From positions 62,001 through 126,000 of the forward strand of contig JALKBU010000019.1 of assembly GCA_023091735.1 (NCBI GenBank): a DNA stretch of 64,000 bases. Reading direction: 5' to 3'. The DNA is from Trichomonas tenax. Taxonomy: Eukaryota; Parabasalia; Trichomonadida; Trichomonadidae. Below are positions 60,356 through 64,000 of this stretch, piece after piece. Both the position numbers and the translations under genes were made by a program. Within the stretch, counting starts at the first letter, position 1. Each line of letters opens with the position of its first letter. Under the pieces are notes generated by a model. It was not told the DNA's origin and did not search any database. It was given only the letters and a program-made list of their open reading frames with translations.

Positions 60356-61425
60356 TCCCTCTGCCTTTTTGGGTGTTTACATGTCATATTGTCAGATTCA
60401 TTATTTAATGGATGGTTCAACGCTGTTTACCCCAAACTCATATGTAAACTGCAAGCTGAGGCTTTTCCGCATGAATTAACGCATACCATGCAATACATGA
60501 GTACCAATAAACTTCAAAAACTCAGCGCATAAATTACATATTTTCTTCATATCTCAGAAATTCATATGATGATCATTAATTTTGACTTCAAGTTCTCCAA
60601 ATAAATTGTATACACTATCCACTTCTGTAATAAAAATATTATTATACCGTTAACAATTTTAGGTCCAATCACGAAAAATAATAATTTCTCATATTTGAGT
60701 GCAGAATCGCAAAATACAGTCGAATTCTAGTACCTCCATACACAGAACATCAATCAAATCCAACAAAACGTTGAAATTTTACTGATGATTTTAACAAAAT
60801 AATGATGATTACGTTTATTCATGTAAATTCAATTTCCTCATTGTTATTAGTATCATACAACGAATTATCCGCTTAATTATAACTACTAAAGCAATATATA
60901 AATAAATTAACATATCAGATCTTAGTAAAAACTTTAATGTAATTCATTGGGTAGTATTCGAAATTAAATATTTTCATAATGTGGAACATTTTCACTATGT
61001 AATACTCCTTAATCTAACGTTTTTCAAAAATGAATGAAAAAATTGAAAATGTCTATTTTGACGATTTGCTCAATCAGTATTCATTATGTAATAATTATAA
61101 AATCCAAGTCATTATTCAGATTTCATTTTCTCCCTCTTAAATATTTGAAAAAAACAAATCTTTTGTTTTCATCAGAGAAATTTTTCAGCATATTTGAGTC
61201 ATTCAAACTAATAATATAAATAGTATCCACTAACTATGGAGAAATGATATTCAATTAAAAGCATGATAAATGAACTAATAATAAATTTCAATATATAATT
61301 TTCAAGCTGGATGAGCAGGATATGATATTTTTTGACATCACTATACCATGTATATCTTATATATAATGCATTTCATGGAATTTAAAATATATTTTTTTTG
61401 CCAAAAAGAAAAAAATAAAAAATAA

Positions 61426-61600
61426 AAAGGCTTTCCAGGAGTCGAACCAATGCTATATATAACCTATAACATTAACTAAACTACATTTTTTAATCTAGGT
61501 ACTCTACGGGCGTGTTTCTCACAATATTGAGGGGGACCCATTGAAAAAATTGAGAGGAGTACCTAGATTAAAAAAGTAGTTTAAACCACTACACCACAAT
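61426..61600 (-). other. tRNA-like remnants split by a 27-bp inverted repeat
   Basis: On the minus strand the 3' part resembles a tRNA: GGTTCGACTCCTGGAAAGCC is a T-arm and acceptor end, directly followed by TTTTT runs. Upstream of it TGTAGTTTAGTTAATG resembles a D arm. Before that comes an inverted repeat (61478-61504 against 61557-61583, 27 bp with one insertion) around a loop of about 50 bp, and then GTGGTGTAGTGGTTTAAAC, a second D-arm-like sequence. The spacing from D to T arm is too short and the 5' acceptor strand is missing, so this is not a working tRNA gene. Confidence 0.4.
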
Positions 61601-61746
61601 TCAACATTCACCATTTTTATTCAATGGTGACACTAAAAATCTTGTTTACAGAAAGGTGACTCAAAAAGGAAAAAAAAAAACGCACCAGCGCTGTTTCGAA
61701 CAACCAAACTTTAATCAAAATTCCCGACACCCCCTGCTTTAGACCT

Positions 61747-61771
61747 GTGGCTAAAGTATTGTGAAACTGGG
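61747..61771 (-). repeat. right TIR of the mariner-like element
   Basis: Exact inverse of 60331-60355, followed by TA. Confidence 0.85.
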
Positions 61772-61773
61772 TA

Positions 61774-63726
61774 TTAAGCAAAAAATATTTAAATCAGGAA
61801 ATATAATTGCTAGGTTATGATAGTGAAAGCAACGGTGTATATAACTGTGAAGTGTGTATTGTAATATTCCCGAATTTCCTTCTCAACAAATTTTAAATCT
61901 CGGTGTTAAAATGTGATATTAACATTAGCATATTGAATCTAGAATATATAAAATATATGTTATATGAATTCAAATCAATAACACTATATAAGCCTTCAAG
62001 ATAATGAAATCAAAATTGCCTATAACAGAAAATGTGTGATATTAACTAATAAGTGGTGAGTATAGAATATATCGATGTTTTTAAGATGTTTTATGTAGTT
62101 ATTTATCATTGTTATTGCTGCAGTGTCGAGATAAACTCTAAATTAATATCTCAAAAGTGACTGAATCCCGATTTGTTATTTGGAGTGCATCACATCAAGA
62201 TGATCATAAGCAGCATATCAGTTATTATACTCATATACAATAGTACTGGTATATACTTTTGCATCGAGTTGTATATTGTTGTTGCCTTTGTATAAATATT
62301 TGTGCTAATATACATTTTCCCGATGCTAGAATTATTATGATTGCTTAATCCATGAAATAGTGTGTATTTAAGAAGTCTACATGCTATTCAAAGAATCTTA
62401 TTACATGCACACAGTTTTTATGGTGTATTATATTATTTTATGAAAAATATGTAATGTCTTATATTCAGAAGGGTGATTTGGGATTACTTAACATGAAATA
62501 CTAAATTACATCGTTTGTAGAGCATTTATTTATCATAAATAGCTAATTATAACATATAATTAGATTCATAAAAAAAAATCATATGCTATGTCAGATTAAA
62601 AGTAACACCATACTACTAATATGAGAATGTGCTATTTGTGCGCTTTCACAAGCCTCAATTTTAGAAAAATGCAAATTTATTTTCTCAAGTCTCTTATTTC
62701 ATAACATATGTACTTGGGTACTTGTTTTTGCATGCTGCGTTGAGCAGCCAACATATATATGGACGTGAATGAGAAAATATTAAAAATATTCACTTAAATT
62801 TTGATGCTATTCAGTATATATTATTTAATATACGTGTGCATCCTTCCTGCACAGAGAAACTTATCAGAAACAGTATAAATAACAAAAATGCTTGGGATAT
62901 ATAATTTTGACAATGTAAAGTGATTGCGTCAAAATGTCAAAAAATCAATTAGTCTTTTTTTTATTAAGCTATTAATACCGATGTGCATGCAGAAGGATAA
63001 ATATATTGAAATATAGATGTTTCTGTTCAAATAAAGCAAAATCACGTGATTCTGTAATTTTTGAGCTATCCCAAAACCCACAGTAACTCTGTTGATCATG
63101 CATTCGCGTGCAAATCAACAAAATACTGTAAAGCTGCTTAGAAAGCAGATGTTATAATCAAAAAGATCAAATATCATTGAAAATGACGTGCTTCTTGCTC
63201 ACATCATTCATAACATCGCTGAATTGAATAAAATAGGCAATCATTGAGTATAGCTGGAAGCTACATTTCATTATGTAGGGCATGCTTCAAATGCTTGTGC
63301 TCTGTAGATGTAATTTTAGTATTTGCTGGTGCCAGAAGTCGATAATTTATCCAAAAAATATAAATGCCATCAAAAATGATCAATTTCTAGTAAAAACTCT
63401 ACAGAACAGCAAATATCTGGAGAATGTGGATTTTGAGAGGACGATGTGGATAATCGTTTTTCCCAGAATATATATTGATATTTTGTGCAATACCTAAATC
63501 GATAAAGACATGTTTAATTGTGTATATTATATCTCCATACACATTCTAATCTTTCCTTCGTTAATGTTTTCTTCATGTTCATTAGCTTACCACATTTCAA
63601 GATGATCTCCTAAATACTACAAAAATTTTGAGATTATGATAAATATTTGCGTATTAAACCGGAGTTTGCTTCTAAAACAAAAATAAAAATTAGACCTTTA
63701 AGTAGTCAAGTTTTTAAAAATTTTAA
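61774..63726. other. 2-kb AT-rich intergenic region, nothing recognised
   Basis: Only short frames without coding character. I see no RNA gene and no inverted repeat long enough to mark an element. Confidence 0.45.
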
Positions 63727-64000
63727 ATGAGCTTTCCCCAAAACATTGATTATAAAGAGAAGGCAAAGAACTTACCTCAAATGATCGCTAACGATACACT
63801 GTTCGACGTCTTCGAAGATATCGATGACATCTTGGGTGTCCTTGATAATTCCAAACTGAATCTCGACCAAACGATTTACATTTTGAAGAAAAGCAAAGAT
63901 TACTATGATAAATCTAAAAGGTTTGAGATATTTTCTCAATGTGACAATGTTCTTAAGTACATTAATGCCGTAAGTGAACATCTTAACATAAAAAGTCTTA
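63727..64000 (+). CDS. 5' part of a hypothetical protein, possibly of the trichomonad ankyrin-repeat family
   Basis: From ATG 63727 the frame is open to the window end, 91 codons: MSFPQNIDYKEKAKNLPQMI, then FDVFEDIDDILGVLDNSKLN and KRFEIFSQCDNVLKYINAVS. It is acidic and helical. The layout resembles the N-terminal region preceding ankyrin repeats in the large trichomonad ankyrin (DUF3447-type) family, but no ankyrin repeat is yet reached, so the assignment is tentative. The preceding base context is TTTTAAATG, with no TTTTACATGTCA motif nearby. Confidence 0.55.
   Translation, partial: MSFPQNIDYKEKAKNLPQMIANDTLFDVFEDIDDILGVLDNSKLNLDQTIYILKKSKDYYDKSKRFEIFSQCDNVLKYINAVSEHLNIKSL

Larger units (their letters stand above)
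60331..61771. mobile_element. mariner-like TIR element flanked by TA, without transposase
   Basis: CCCAGTTTCACAATACTTTA at 60331 and its complement ending at 61771 form 25-bp perfect inverted repeats (60331-60355 and 61747-61771). TA flanks both outer ends (60329-60330 and 61772-61773), as expected for Tc1/mariner insertion. Total length is 1,441 bp, near the usual 1.3 kb of mariners. The interior has no transposase frame and is AT-rich, with tRNA-like fragments near its right end, so this is a decayed or non-autonomous copy. A mariner (Tvmar1) is known in Trichomonas vaginalis; identity to it is not claimed. Confidence 0.6.

Noticed and set aside
63282..63497. A 71-codon plus-strand frame.
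   Set aside because: Composition is non-coding and no motif is present.
1..64000. Introns in the annotated genes.
   Set aside because: All main frames are intact without splicing, and I saw no trichomonad-type 3' intron motif (CTAACACACAG).

Overview
This window looks like nuclear DNA of a trichomonad (Parabasalia). A Tritrichomonas-like organism seems more likely than Trichomonas vaginalis. The reasons are: very AT-rich intergenic DNA; long intronless genes in both orientations; eukaryotic nuclear machinery (TFIIB, a probable TFIIIC large subunit, a CDK, R2R3 Myb, HMG boxes, USP and Raptor); a eukaryotic tRNA-Lys with a pol III terminator; and decayed gene families and transposons between genes. 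The T. vaginalis initiator (TCAYW just before the ATG) is not evident. Several genes here instead carry AAAAAGTGACA-like or TTTTACATGTCA-like motifs in their 5' flanks. The species call is inference.

Layout. 1-2.7 kb: two tandem decayed copies of a glycine-rich (ALK/LTK-type) protein. 3.2-15.7 kb: a gene-dense block with a CCCH zinc-finger protein, a short Raptor divergent from it, two HMG-box proteins, a CDK, a possible beta-propeller/helical protein, a tail-anchored coiled-coil protein and a BTB/BACK-like protein. 15.7-22 kb: mostly gene-free DNA, a beta-helix surface-protein remnant and two decayed copies of one unknown gene. 22.1-26.5 kb: a 1,465-residue coiled-coil protein. 27.3-30.6 kb: a degenerate R2/NeSL-type retrotransposon (coiled-coil ORF1, three C2H2 fingers, restriction-like endonuclease end) whose reverse transcriptase is missing; it lies just 3' of the tRNA-Lys gene. 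31.3-32.6 kb: an element with long terminal inverted repeats. 33.1-36.4 kb: an intracellular beta-helix protein and TFIIB. 37.4-40.8 kb: another beta-helix surface-protein remnant and a TIR element containing a perfect 225-bp inverted repeat. 41.9-60 kb: a second gene-dense block with probable TFIIIC220, two helical-repeat proteins, a 2,213-residue USP-family deubiquitinase, a TBL1-type LisH pseudogene, an R2R3 Myb and a FOP/FOR20-like centrosomal protein. 60.3-61.8 kb: a mariner-like TIR element flanked by TA. 63.7 kb to the end: the 5' part of another gene.

The genes do not form an operon-like pathway. Several belong to transcription (TFIIB, TFIIIC, Myb, HMG), growth and cell-cycle signalling (Raptor, CDK) and cytoskeleton or centrosome biology (FOP-like, coiled coils). 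The most promising undescribed signal is a short motif, TTTTACATGTCA, repeated in the intergenic 5' flanks of several unrelated genes. All calls were made by reading the sequence without database searches.
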